A DNA stretch of 64,000 nucleotides. It comes from Xanthomonas translucens pv. cerealis (GTDB taxonomy: Bacteria > Pseudomonadota > Gammaproteobacteria > Xanthomonadales > Xanthomonadaceae). The stretch is taken from contig NZ_CP038228.1 in NCBI RefSeq assembly GCF_006838285.1, forward strand, positions 2,666,001 to 2,730,000, read 5' to 3'. The translations under genes were made by a program, and so were the position numbers. This document shows positions 41,070-49,748 of the stretch, in pieces. The stretch's first letter is position 1. Every line of letters begins with the position of its first letter. Under the pieces are notes generated by a model, which searched no databases, was not told the origin of the DNA, and was given only the letters and a program-made list of their open reading frames with translations.

Positions 41070-41165
41070 CCTTCTCCCGACCGGAGAAGGGAACAGCCGC
41101 AGCGCTTTAGCCGCTCTCCCCCGGGAGAGGGGTTGGGGTGAGGGTGCGGCGCGAAAGCGACTCGC
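41070..41165. repeat. Dispersed intergenic repeat block, third copy
   Basis: Hairpin 1 has arms CCTTCTCC (41070-41077) and GGAGAAGG (41083-41090). Hairpin 2 has arms CTCTCCC (41114-41120) and GGGAGAG (41123-41129), followed by GGTTGGGGTGAGGGTGCGGC and GCGAAAGCGACTCGC. The tail matches the block at 324-365 almost base for base. Confidence 0.8.
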
Positions 41166-41228
41166 TGATCCAAGCGCACGAAACTGCGCCTGTCAGCATC
41201 GGAGGCTACGCCTATCGGCGCCGGGCAA

Positions 41229-41879
41229 CTACGCCAACGAAGGCGCCGCAAGCGCGCCGGCATCGTCCACGGCAAACACAACGCCCGCCAACGCATGCAT
41301 CCGCGCCACCGCCGCCGCGAACGGCCGCAGCAGCGCCACGCCGCGTTCGGCGAACACCGCATGCAGCGCGGCGTAGTACCACAACGTCCCCTCGCGGCCG
41401 GCAGTGAAGCGTTCGAACACCTCCACACCCACCTCGGGGTCTTCCAGATCCGCAACGATACTGCGCGCGTTGTAAAGCTTGTCGCAGGCCGACACCAGCA
41501 ACACCGCACCCGTCGCCTCGCGCAGATGCGCCAGATAGGCCTGCTTGCGGGTGCGCCAGTCGCGGCGCCTGGCCGGCACGTCTTCTTGCGCCGCCTTGCG
41601 CTCGGCGCTGGCGTCGGTGCAGCCCATCACGATCGCCGCTACCGCATCGCCGAACTGCGCGCGGATCAGCGCCTCGTGGCCGGCGCCGCAGTCCTCGACC
41701 ACGTCGTGCAGCAACGCCGCAATCGCCTGGTCTTCGTCGCCACCGGCTTCCAGCACCAGCGTCGACACGCCCAGCACATGGCTGAAATACGGCACCGTGC
41801 CGCCCTTGCGGAACTGGCCGGCGTGGGCGATACGCGCGTAATCTACGGCACGCGCATAGCGTTCGGTGAGAGCGGTCAT
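41229..41879 (-). CDS. HD-domain phosphohydrolase (SpoT/MESH1-like)
   Basis: A 216-residue metal-dependent phosphohydrolase. Conserved elements in order are YARIAHAGQFRKGGTVPYFSH (H near 20, the RelA/SpoT-type start of the HD fold), IAALLHDVVEDCG (the H-D pair near 57-58) and VSACDKLYNARSI (the D-K-x-x-N). This arrangement matches the ppGpp hydrolase region of SpoT and stand-alone MESH1-like enzymes, so hydrolysis of (p)ppGpp or related nucleotides is plausible but unproven. I chose the ATG at 41879 (MTALTERYARAVDYAR). Monocistronic. Confidence 0.85.
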   Translation of the reverse strand: MTALTERYARAVDYARIAHAGQFRKGGTVPYFSHVLGVSTLVLEAGGDEDQAIAALLHDVVEDCGAGHEALIRAQFGDAVAAIVMGCTDASAERKAAQEDVPARRRDWRTRKQAYLAHLREATGAVLLVSACDKLYNARSIVADLEDPEVGVEVFERFTAGREGTLWYYAALHAVFAERGVALLRPFAAAVARMHALAGVVFAVDDAGALAAPSLA

Positions 41880-41945
41880 GCGGTCTTCCTGACGGAGCAG
41901 ACCCGCATTATTGCGGAATCCGCACGCCATCGCGGCGCAAACGGT

Positions 41946-42530
41946 TCAGACCGGCGGCGGCCGCACCCGGAACACCACGCTCATCCGCGGCGCCACCGGC
42001 CTGTCGGTCTTGGGGATGCCGTGTTCGTGGCTGAGCTGCGAGGCGTGGCTCATCGCCAGCAGGCTGCCCGGCGCCAGTTCCACGCCGATGCTCCTGCGCG
42101 CGCCGGCCTTGGCGCGCAGGTTCATGCGCCGCGGCGCGCCCAGCGACACCAGCGCGATCGGATGCGGCGCCAGCAGCGTATGCAGCGTGTCGTGATGCAT
42201 CGCCACGCTGTCGCGGCCGTCGCGGTACAGGTTCAGGCCCACGTCGGTGTACGGCGCCGGCACCCGCGCCTGCACCGCCGCATGCAGCGCGCGCAACGGC
42301 AGCGCCTCGGACAGCGCCTGCAGGCGATACGCCGCCAGCAGCCGCGGCACGTCCACCACCCGGTCGTACATCGGCCGGCGCAGCTGCTGCCACTGCGCGC
42401 CATCGCGCAAGGCGGCGAACCACGCCTGCGCCAGCTCCGCATCCAGCAGCCGCGGCCAATAGCGGATACCGCCCTCGGCATCGGCCACCAGGCAATGCAG
42501 CGCGTCATCGGGCTGGGCGAACAGGTCCAT
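41946..42530 (-). CDS. alkB: AlkB-type alpha-ketoglutarate-dependent dioxygenase
   Basis: A 194-residue Fe(II)/2-oxoglutarate oxygenase that reverses alkylation (1-methyladenine, 3-methylcytosine) in DNA. Iron ligands are the H-x-D in SVAMHHDTLHTL (about 118-124) and the distal His in QLSHEHGIPKT; 2-oxoglutarate is bound by arginines in RMSVVFRVR at the C-terminus. YTDVGLNLYRDG is the substrate-lid region. I chose the ATG at 42530 (MDLFAQPDDALHCL); an upstream ATG at 42566 adds 12 low-conservation residues. No ada gene is adjacent, so adaptive-response control is not evident. Confidence 0.88.
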   Translation of the reverse strand: MDLFAQPDDALHCLVADAEGGIRYWPRLLDAELAQAWFAALRDGAQWQQLRRPMYDRVVDVPRLLAAYRLQALSEALPLRALHAAVQARVPAPYTDVGLNLYRDGRDSVAMHHDTLHTLLAPHPIALVSLGAPRRMNLRAKAGARRSIGVELAPGSLLAMSHASQLSHEHGIPKTDRPVAPRMSVVFRVRPPPV

Positions 42531-42713
42531 GGGCACAAGATGGGGGAGCGGCAAAGAAGACGCCATCCCAGCATCTGAACGGATCAGCGGCTGCGACGCG
42601 GCGCAATGTCGCAGCCCGCGATGGGAATTCTTACTTTTCGCCCGCACTGCGTTAACGTTGCGCTTGGGAGCATGCAGAATGTACCTACATCACAGCACAG
42701 GCGAGACGCACGC

Positions 42714-43037
42714 ATGACCGCAGCGCGCAGGACGACGGAAAGCATGACCACAGCAGCCGCCACGCCACTCCACAGCGCCAATGGCGCCCACGCAGACGCC
42801 CCAGGCAGCGGCGCCAAGGCGCCAGTTAAAGCGCCAGCCAAAGCGCTCCGCGCACGCGGCGCACCGGCCACCCGCAGCAAGGTGTTCCAGTCGCCCCTGT
42901 CTGCGGGCGGCACCGACAGCGACCTGCGCCGACGCGCGCAGCGCACGCAATTGGCGACCAGGGTGGCCGCCGTCGGCACGATTGCCGCCGTGGCGGCGGT
43001 CGCCGCGCTGATCGCCTGTCGGCGCGCGCGGCGCTAA
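42714..43037 (+). CDS. Small single-pass membrane protein, hypothetical
   Basis: A 107-residue protein with an Ala/Lys/Pro-rich disordered N-terminal two thirds (GAKAPVKAPAKALRARG) and a C-terminal membrane helix (VAAVGTIAAVAAVAALIAC) ending in RRARR, a tail-anchor layout. No family is recognised. An AT-richer region just upstream (around 42640-42690) could hold a promoter. The frame stays open upstream to 42606; I take the ATG at 42714, but ATG 42744 is equally possible. Confidence 0.5.
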   Translation: MTAARRTTESMTTAAATPLHSANGAHADAPGSGAKAPVKAPAKALRARGAPATRSKVFQSPLSAGGTDSDLRRRAQRTQLATRVAAVGTIAAVAAVAALIACRRARR

Positions 43038-43164
43038 CACCCCCCGGCAATCGCGCGCCGCTGCAGCCGTCATGGCGCAGGCAATGCAGGACCTCAAGGC
43101 CACGCTCGGCAGTTGCATCGCCAATCCACTGCGCTAGTCTCGAGCAGACGCAAAGAAGAGCTCT

Positions 43165-43806
43165 ATGCGCGACCATTCGATCGAAGCACGCTTGCTCTGC
43201 GTGGCCGGCATCGCCGGCCACGCCTACTGGGTGCTGCGCGACGAGCGCGGCAACGCCCTGGCCGAACTGCACGGCCTGGCCACCGACCGACACACCGGCA
43301 CGCCGATCCCGATCGGCACCGACGCGCGCAGGCACGCACTGCGCGCCTGGCACTACCCGCACGACGCCGACTACGCCAACGCCATCGGCGCCCAGCCCGA
43401 CCGCACCAGCTACCTGCGCGACGGCCAGCCAGCGCGCAGCGCCGCCAGCGGCGACAAGCACGAAATCCTGGCGCGCTGGTACGCGGCGCTATGCGCCGTG
43501 CCGGAACTCAACGCCCAGGATCTGGACTACCCCAACTACGGCTTCAAGCTGCTCGGCGCCACCATCAACAGCAACTCCGCCTTTCGCACCTTCGGCGAAC
43601 TGATGGGTGTGCCGGTGCCAGGTCTCTCCCGCAGGCTGCAACCGGGCATCGGCAACTGCATGCTGCCGCGCGAGCGCATTGCGGCGCTGTGTTATCGCGA
43701 GCGGGCGGCGCAGGACCGGCAGCGTGTCTACGCGCCGGGCAGCGACGCCATCCGCCAAGACGCCCGCAACCACGCCATGCCGAGGCAAATCCGCAGCAAC
43801 GTCTGA
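43165..43806 (+). CDS. Conserved protein of unknown function (GHAYWVLRD/NSNSAFRTFGE)
   Basis: A 213-residue soluble protein with an ATG preceded by AGAAGAG. Residues look strongly conserved rather than random: AGIAGHAYWVLRDERGNALA near 14-33, LDYPNYGFKLLGATINSNS near 119-137, FRTFGELMG and PGIGNCMLP near 165-173. I recall similar sequences among Xanthomonas proteins and the C-terminal domains of larger secreted-type proteins, so an effector or toxin-domain origin is possible, but I cannot assign it. No immunity-like partner is obvious next to it. Confidence 0.72.
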   Translation: MRDHSIEARLLCVAGIAGHAYWVLRDERGNALAELHGLATDRHTGTPIPIGTDARRHALRAWHYPHDADYANAIGAQPDRTSYLRDGQPARSAASGDKHEILARWYAALCAVPELNAQDLDYPNYGFKLLGATINSNSAFRTFGELMGVPVPGLSRRLQPGIGNCMLPRERIAALCYRERAAQDRQRVYAPGSDAIRQDARNHAMPRQIRSNV

Positions 43807-43909
43807 GGCCAACCTGGACAACAGGTGTATCGCAGCCGAAGACCGGTCATTGCCCCTCCCAATCGGCGCCATGGCGCTGCGTCTGATATGGAGACTGCCG
43901 CTGCGCCGG

Positions 43910-44143
43910 CTACGACACCTCGCGTAGCACCATGTCCATCTGTTCCGCGAGCAGTTCCATGCACACCGCCAGTCCGCCCGCATGCACTTTCGGGGCGGCC
44001 TCGCGCTCTTCGTCCACAGTGCGTGGCTGCGCTAGTCGCGCTAGGAACAGCATATGATCGCGCAGCTGCTGTAGGCGGTACTGCGCTTCTTCTAGCAGGT
44101 AATAGCCAGGATCCGAATCGGGATGACGGGCGGCCTCGGTCAT
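43910..44143 (-). CDS. XAC0095-like small protein
   Basis: A 77-residue protein, MTEAARHPDSDPGYYLLEEA then QYRLQQLRDHMLFLARLAQP and RTVDEE. The G-Y-x-L-x-E-x-A ... L-R-D-H-x-x-F-L-x-x-L-A-Q-P-R pattern is that of the XAC0095 family, small helical proteins found mostly in Xanthomonadaceae and of unknown function. An in-frame ATG at 44158 would add 5 residues. It sits just outside the restriction-modification island and probably marks its left border. Confidence 0.75.
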   Translation of the reverse strand: MTEAARHPDSDPGYYLLEEAQYRLQQLRDHMLFLARLAQPRTVDEEREAAPKVHAGGLAVCMELLAEQMDMVLREVS

Positions 44144-44312
44144 AGCATCTCTCGCCAAACGGCATGAAGATCCACCCGTTGTCGGAGGTGGTAGCCGGCT
44201 GTAGGATGAGTTTCTAGGCTCGATTTAGTGATATTGCTACTTGCAGTGGGGGAACTTCAAGGTGTTTGAAAGCAAGTAGTAAATAGCCAACTTGAGCCAA
44301 CCATCTACCCAC

Positions 44313-47300
44313 TTACGGGAGTCGAGGCGGTTCTCCAGACAGCGATCGCGCTCGCAGCGCCTCATACAGCTGCGCCGGACCGAGAAGGATGTCCTTCAGC
44401 CCATCGCGAACGCGCTCAGAGTCCAACGCCTGCGTGCTCATCGTCTGGTGTGCTTCGAATGCATCCATGATGGCGTGCATCAGCGCATCTTTCAGGTCGG
44501 GCGAGTTGGCAAACTGCTCCTTGCTGTTGCTGCTCGCCTGCTGCACCAGGGTGTCGTTCTCCAGAAGCTTTCCCTTGATGACGCCATTAACGTAGACCAA
44601 TTGGTCATCATCGGTCAGCTCACCTTGGAAAAGGCCATTCACCTTCTCGATGATTTCCACCAAGTAGGACTGCTGCTTCTCCTGTACTGATCCACTGCCC
44701 ACCGCATCCATCGGCGCCAGTTTGTAACTGCCGTCCTGATTGAGGCCCATCGGCTGCTTGCCGCGACCCTTCAACGTGTGGTGCGTGAGGACGACCTTGG
44801 AAAGGTCCACTGTATCGCGCTCCCGCCCGAATTCGAGCAACGGAATCAGACGTCGGAAGAACAGAAAGCGCTTTTCGATGTCGGTGTTGCCATAGTCGAA
44901 GATCTGGCCAAGGAATGCGTAAAGACGCGTGTAGGCACCCATGTCGTTCTTGAACAGGATCAAAGCGTCCAGCTGATCCTTGGCCGCCTTCGCCTTCTTC
45001 TGGTCATCTTGGGCTTCGGATTCGATCTTCTCCTGCTGCAATGCCTTGTATCGCTTCAGCAGGCGATCGGCCACAGGCGCAATGGCAGCATCCAGCTGCT
45101 TCTGCGTGCCTGCATAATCCATTTCAACACGCGCTACGCGCTCGACCTCAAAGCTATCGTAGTAACCTGCTGCATCCAGCTTCGCACGCAGGTCATACAC
45201 CTGATTCGGATCAGTGACCGACGCAAGCTCCGCGGTCTTGTAGTAGGTTTTGAAGGCCTTCAGGATCTCGGCAGGATCGTTGACGAAGTCGAGCACGTAC
45301 GTCGTGTCCTTTCCAGGATAGGAACGATTGAGTCGCGACAGCGTCTGCACCGCCTGGATCCCGCCCAACATCTTGTCCAGATACATGCCGCACAGCAGCG
45401 GCTGGTCGAAGCCCGTCTGGAACTTATTGGCAACTAGTAGCAGGTGATAGTCCGGCTCCTTGAAGACCTCGCGGATGTCACGCCCACGCAGGCCCGGGTT
45501 CAGCAGCTGATTCGATTCAGTCACTGCATCGGGGAAACTGTCCGGATCATTGACCTCACCCGAGAACGCCACTAGCACGCCCAATGTATAGTGCTGCCGC
45601 TCAATATAGCCGCGGATGTCCTTCTGCCAGCGCACCGCCTCCTTGCGACTGCCGACCACGACCATCGCCTTGGCTTTCCCACCCAGCAACGGCTGCACGT
45701 TCTCGCGGAAGTGCTCCACCACCACCTGCACCTTGCTGGCGATGTTGTAGGGATGCAAGCGCACCCACTGCATGATCCCTTTTAACGCCGAACTTCGCTC
45801 TACTTGGAGCTGGTCGTACTCTTGTCCATTGTGCGCAAGCTTGAAGGCCAGGTTGTAGGTGGTGTAGTTCTTCAACACATCGAGGATGAACTTCTCCTCG
45901 ATCGCCTGCCGCATCGAATAGACATGGAAGGGTCTTGGCAGTCCGTCTTCACCTTTGCGGCCAAACAGCTCCAGCGTCTTGGCCTTTGGCGTGGCGGTGA
46001 AGGCCACGTACGTCAGGCCTTTCACGCCCACCCGTGCTTCCATCTGCGCGGCGATCAGCGCTTCGGTATCGACTTCACCACCGTCCTGCAGCTGGGCCCA
46101 CTCCTCTGCGGAAAGCACTTGCTTGAGCTTGACCGCGGCCTCGCCGGTTTGCGAGCTGTGCGCCTCGTCGGCGATCACTGCGAAACGCTTGCCCTCGGTC
46201 GCCGCAAGCTCCTGCACGGCCTGCAATGCAAAGGGGAAGGTCTGGATGGTGCAGACAATGATCTTCTTGCCGTCCTTCAATGCCTGGCTCAGCTGAGCGC
46301 TCTTGCTGCCGGATTCGTTGGTAATGCTGGCCACGACGCCGGTGGTGCGCTGGAAGTCAAACAAGGCCTCTTTCAGCTGAGCATCCAGCACCGTGCGATC
46401 GCTCACCACCAGCACGCTGTCGAACAGCTTGGTGTGGTGTTCGTCGTGCAGATCGGCCAGGAAGTGCGCGGTCCAGGCGATGGAGTTTGTTTTGCCTGAA
46501 CCGGCCGAATGCTGGATCAGGTAACGCCCACCCGCACCATTGGCCAGCACATCGGCGACCAGTTGTCGCGTCGCATCCAACTGGTGATATCGGGGGAAGA
46601 TGACGTTGGCCAGCTGCTTCTTGTCATCGCGCTTGCCGATCAGGTAACGGTGCAGGATGTCCAGCCAGCTTTCGCGAGTCCAGACCCCCTCCCACAGATA
46701 GGCGGTAGCATAGCCATCGGGGTTTGGCGCGTTGCCTGCACCACCGTCGTTGCCACGATTGAACGGCAGGAAGACCGTGTCGGTCCCGGCCAGCCGCGTT
46801 GTCATCATCACTTCGGACTGGCTAACCGCAAAGTGGACCAGCGCCCCTCCAGGGAATCCCAGCAACGGCTCAAGCACGCCACCTTTTGGATGCGGATGGC
46901 GGTCGAAGCGGTATTGGTCCACCGCGTCGTCTACGCCCTGGGTGAAGTCACTCTTCAGCTCGGCGGTGGCCACCGGGATACCGTTGAGGAACAGCACCAG
47001 ATCCAGCTCGTCACCGGGATTGTTAGGCGAATGGCGGACCTGCCGCACCACACGCAGCCGGTTTGCCGCATACCTGGCCTGGATGTCAGGGTTGATCGCC
47101 AACGCCGGCTTGAACTGCGCCAACTCCAGCGGTTCGCGCAGGCCCAGCATCTCCACGCCGCGGCGCACCACGTCCAGCGTGCCGCGCTCGTTGAGGTTCT
47201 TACGCAGGCGCTCGGCCAGCACCTGCGGCGTTGCGGGGCCGTGCGTCTTGACCAGGCGCTGCAAGCTGTCTGGTTGCGTCGCCTCGATCCATGCCAGCAG

Positions 47301-47426
47301 ATCGGGCAGGAACAAGCCGCTCGCCCGGTCGAACAAGTCCGCATCGCCCTCCTCGTGCAGCCAGCCGCTGGCCGCAAGGTGCGCGCAGATTTCCTTCTCG
47401 AAGTGGTGCTCCTGGTGCAGATTCAT
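44313..47426 (-). CDS. hsdR: Type I restriction enzyme R subunit HsdR
   Basis: A 1037-residue motor-nuclease subunit. The N-terminal PD-(D/E)XK nuclease has D142 (DELDLVLFLNG) and E156-L-K158. The two RecA-like domains carry Walker A QHSAGSGKTNS (about 306-315) and the DEAH box (VIADEAHSSQTG), plus FTATPKAK and ANKFQTGFDQPLL of SF2 helicases. The C-terminal helical part binds HsdM2S. It translocates DNA and cuts when two motors meet on unmethylated sites. The ATG at 47426 overlaps the fic stop (ATGA). All motifs are intact, but restriction may be affected because hsdS is interrupted by an insertion sequence. Confidence 0.94.
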   Translation of the reverse strand: MNLHQEHHFEKEICAHLAASGWLHEEGDADLFDRASGLFLPDLLAWIEATQPDSLQRLVKTHGPATPQVLAERLRKNLNERGTLDVVRRGVEMLGLREPLELAQFKPALAINPDIQARYAANRLRVVRQVRHSPNNPGDELDLVLFLNGIPVATAELKSDFTQGVDDAVDQYRFDRHPHPKGGVLEPLLGFPGGALVHFAVSQSEVMMTTRLAGTDTVFLPFNRGNDGGAGNAPNPDGYATAYLWEGVWTRESWLDILHRYLIGKRDDKKQLANVIFPRYHQLDATRQLVADVLANGAGGRYLIQHSAGSGKTNSIAWTAHFLADLHDEHHTKLFDSVLVVSDRTVLDAQLKEALFDFQRTTGVVASITNESGSKSAQLSQALKDGKKIIVCTIQTFPFALQAVQELAATEGKRFAVIADEAHSSQTGEAAVKLKQVLSAEEWAQLQDGGEVDTEALIAAQMEARVGVKGLTYVAFTATPKAKTLELFGRKGEDGLPRPFHVYSMRQAIEEKFILDVLKNYTTYNLAFKLAHNGQEYDQLQVERSSALKGIMQWVRLHPYNIASKVQVVVEHFRENVQPLLGGKAKAMVVVGSRKEAVRWQKDIRGYIERQHYTLGVLVAFSGEVNDPDSFPDAVTESNQLLNPGLRGRDIREVFKEPDYHLLLVANKFQTGFDQPLLCGMYLDKMLGGIQAVQTLSRLNRSYPGKDTTYVLDFVNDPAEILKAFKTYYKTAELASVTDPNQVYDLRAKLDAAGYYDSFEVERVARVEMDYAGTQKQLDAAIAPVADRLLKRYKALQQEKIESEAQDDQKKAKAAKDQLDALILFKNDMGAYTRLYAFLGQIFDYGNTDIEKRFLFFRRLIPLLEFGRERDTVDLSKVVLTHHTLKGRGKQPMGLNQDGSYKLAPMDAVGSGSVQEKQQSYLVEIIEKVNGLFQGELTDDDQLVYVNGVIKGKLLENDTLVQQASSNSKEQFANSPDLKDALMHAIMDAFEAHQTMSTQALDSERVRDGLKDILLGPAQLYEALRARSLSGEPPRLP

Positions 47427-48607
47427 GCGGTGGCCACCCCATCGGCCGGAAGATCGTCGATAAACAGCCGCACATACGGCTCGTAACGGAAGCGGCGATT
47501 GCGGGCGTAGCCCGTCATCTCCAACAGGATGCCCAGCTCCACCAGTTTGGCAACCAGCGTATTTGCAGCAGCGTAAGTCGTCCCAGTCATGCCTTTGATA
47601 TCGGCTACCGTGACGATCGGCCGATCGAACAGACTCTCCAACACGCGGTGACCATTGCCCGCGGCACGGCCAAGCCTGTCGGTAATCGCAGTCCGGTGCT
47701 GCTCGCGCAGCAGCTGGATCCGACGCGCCGTGTCGGCCGCCTCCGCCGCCACTTCGATCACGCCCTGCAGGAAGAACCGCAGCCACGCCTCCCATGCACC
47801 CTGGTCGCGCACGGCCTGCAGATGATCGTAGTAGGCCTGCCGGTGCTGGCGGAAATAGTGGGACAGGTACAGCACGGGCTTGTGCAATACGCCGCCCTCG
47901 GTCAACAGGAAGGTGATCAGCAGTCGCCCCACACGGCCATTGCCATCCAGGAAAGGATGGATGGTTTCAAACTGCACATGTGCCAGGGCGATCTTCACCA
48001 ACGGCGGCAGACCATCGTCTGAGTGCAGGAATCGCTCAAGCTCGCCCAACGCCTGCGGCACCTCCGTATGCGGCGGCGGCACGAAACTCGCCGTGGCCAG
48101 CGTACAGCCGGCCGGGCCGATCCAGTTCTGGCTATGGCGCAGCTCGCCGGGCTGCAGTCGTCCACCACGCACACCGTCCAGCAACTGCGCGTGGATCTCG
48201 CGGATCAGCCTAACCGACACCGGCAGATCCTCAAGGCGAGCCAGCCCGTGCTTCATCGCACGGACGTAGTTGACCACCTCGTCTACGTCGCGCGGCATCG
48301 TCTCGTCGAACAGGTCCGCCTCGGCCGCCAGCAGATCCTGCAGCGAACTCTGTGTCCCTTCGATCTGGCTGGACAGCACCGCCTCCTTGCGGACATACAT
48401 GAAGACGAACAGGTCAGGGTTCGGCAGCGTGAGCACCGAACCGTCCAGGCGCCCCAACGCGCGGTCGGCCTGCGAGAGCAGGCGCTGTAGCTCGCCCGCA
48501 AGGTCCACCTGCGGGTCAGGCGGCAAGGGGGACGGCATGAAGGCCCGGTAGCCGGTCGGCTGGCGGATATAGCGGCCAGCTCGCGTCGAAACGTCCTGTT
48601 GGCTCAT
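47423..48607 (-). CDS. Fic-family AMP-transferase with HTH C-terminus
   Basis: A 394-residue protein. The Fic core motif HPFLDGNGRVGR (H217-R228) is complete, so NMP transfer (usually AMPylation) is likely. An N-terminal inhibitory helix motif SSQIEG (S79-x-x-x-E83-G84) marks a class II, self-inhibited Fic protein. The C-terminal region from about 300 (VTVADIKGMTGTTYAAANTL) looks like a winged helix, so it may bind its own promoter. I chose the ATG at 48607; a TTG two codons upstream is possible. Coupled to hsdR by a 4-base overlap and preceded by a good promoter with an inverted repeat. Fic genes of this type are often found within type I RM loci. Confidence 0.9.
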   Translation of the reverse strand: MSQQDVSTRAGRYIRQPTGYRAFMPSPLPPDPQVDLAGELQRLLSQADRALGRLDGSVLTLPNPDLFVFMYVRKEAVLSSQIEGTQSSLQDLLAAEADLFDETMPRDVDEVVNYVRAMKHGLARLEDLPVSVRLIREIHAQLLDGVRGGRLQPGELRHSQNWIGPAGCTLATASFVPPPHTEVPQALGELERFLHSDDGLPPLVKIALAHVQFETIHPFLDGNGRVGRLLITFLLTEGGVLHKPVLYLSHYFRQHRQAYYDHLQAVRDQGAWEAWLRFFLQGVIEVAAEAADTARRIQLLREQHRTAITDRLGRAAGNGHRVLESLFDRPIVTVADIKGMTGTTYAAANTLVAKLVELGILLEMTGYARNRRFRYEPYVRLFIDDLPADGVATA

Positions 48608-48656
48608 AGACAAGTCTCCGTTGAAGACAGGCCCGCACGCGCTCCATGCGATAGCC

Positions 48657-48703
48657 AGCCTTTACTATAGAGCCCAATCTAGCCTGTATTCAACACAGGC
48701 TAG
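48657..48703 (-). promoter_or_regulatory. fic-hsdR promoter with overlapping inverted-repeat operator
   Basis: On the minus strand: -35 TTGAAT (48693-48688), 18-base spacer, -10 TATAGT (48669-48664), ending about 50 bases before the fic start. Inverted repeat CTAGCCTGT-N7-ACAGGCTAG (48679-48703) covers the -35 and part of the spacer, a repression geometry. The HTH-bearing Fic protein is a candidate autorepressor. Confidence 0.7.
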
Positions 48704-48809
48704 AACATGCGCCTCATCAACGCACAGCGAAGCGGCATGGCACCCGGGACGTACTCGGCGCCCCATCCAACCCGGCAAGGCGCAGTGAAGGCCGCGCCAC
48801 CCGCCGAAC

Positions 48810-49730
48810 TCAGCCCTCGCTGTAGCTGCGCGCAATCAAGGGCTTTGCCTTTTCCAGATCGGCCACCGAGCGCACCGTCAGCTCTAGCTCGCCGGTTCCC
48901 CAGTGCCCGATCTGGCGCACGTCGCGGCTGAAGCCCTCTTCCAACGCCACGCTGCCCGGGTCCAGCTTGAGCATCAACAACATCTTGTTTGGGTACATCA
49001 CCACACTGGCGAAGTTCTTAAGCCTTCGGAACGCGTTATAGAGCTTTAGCCTCCGCTCGGTGACGTCATCGCCGAGCGCTAGTACATGGGCCGCCAGACT
49101 GTCATAGACCGCGCGCGTCTCCGGCAGCGCTCCGGCGTACTGCTCGTCGAAGCTCTTGTCCTTGCTGATCGCTTTCGGCGCCGCTACGGACTCGGTGGCT
49201 GGCTTGGAGGCGGTGACATCGCCCACGCTGACTGCATTGACCAACTCGAGCAGCAATAGATCGTCACTGAACAGCTTGTAGCGCAGCAACTCGATGTTGC
49301 GCGGGATCTGTTGCACGGCATGCTGGTCATACCGGGTGAAATCCGCCGCGATGCACAGCAATCGCGTCCCGGACCAGTCGACCGCATCGGCCACCTCCTT
49401 GCCCAGCCGCTCCATCACCAGCCAGCGGAACTCGGCCTGGTGATCCAGCAGCCAGTCCAGATAGAACAGGCCCTGGTTGATCACGTTTTCGTTGCTATGG
49501 CGCTTGTACTCCACGATCACCGGGCAGCCATTCTCGTCCAGGCCCAAAGAGTCGATCCGCCCCTTGTGGGTCTTGCCGGTGACGTACTCGCTGGCCAGGA
49601 AGCGCACCCCGAGGAACGTGGACATCTGCGACTCAATCAGCGTCTGCAGTTGCTTCTCGACCAGTGCTGACCGCCCTGGCAATTCCAACGCACCCGAGGA
49701 TTGAAGGCGAAATAGCTGGATATCACTCAC
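48810..49730 (-). CDS. DUF5655 protein with N-terminal PD-(D/E)XK nuclease-like domain
   Basis: A 306-residue protein. The N-terminal half has GRIDSLGLDENGCPVIVEYK (about residues 57-76), with D and E-x-K spaced as in the PD-(D/E)XK/NucS-like nuclease fold, followed by NENVINQGLFYLDWLLDH. The C-terminal 110 residues (AVYDSLAAHVLALGDDVTER; KLDPG; IGHWGTGELELTVRS) match DUF5655. Proteins with this pairing are common near type I RM genes. Function is not established; DNA cleavage or binding is inferred. It starts 18 bases downstream of the stop of the preceding gene, in the same series as hsdM and hsdS. Confidence 0.8.
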   Translation of the reverse strand: MSDIQLFRLQSSGALELPGRSALVEKQLQTLIESQMSTFLGVRFLASEYVTGKTHKGRIDSLGLDENGCPVIVEYKRHSNENVINQGLFYLDWLLDHQAEFRWLVMERLGKEVADAVDWSGTRLLCIAADFTRYDQHAVQQIPRNIELLRYKLFSDDLLLLELVNAVSVGDVTASKPATESVAAPKAISKDKSFDEQYAGALPETRAVYDSLAAHVLALGDDVTERRLKLYNAFRRLKNFASVVMYPNKMLLMLKLDPGSVALEEGFSRDVRQIGHWGTGELELTVRSVADLEKAKPLIARSYSEG

Positions 49731-49748
49731 AACGTGGCGCTCCTTGGA

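Noticed and set aside
42714..43164. Minus-strand frames opposite the small membrane protein (for example 42690-43124)
   Set aside because: Low-complexity Arg/Gly/Ala composition without start signals; shadow of the plus-strand gene.
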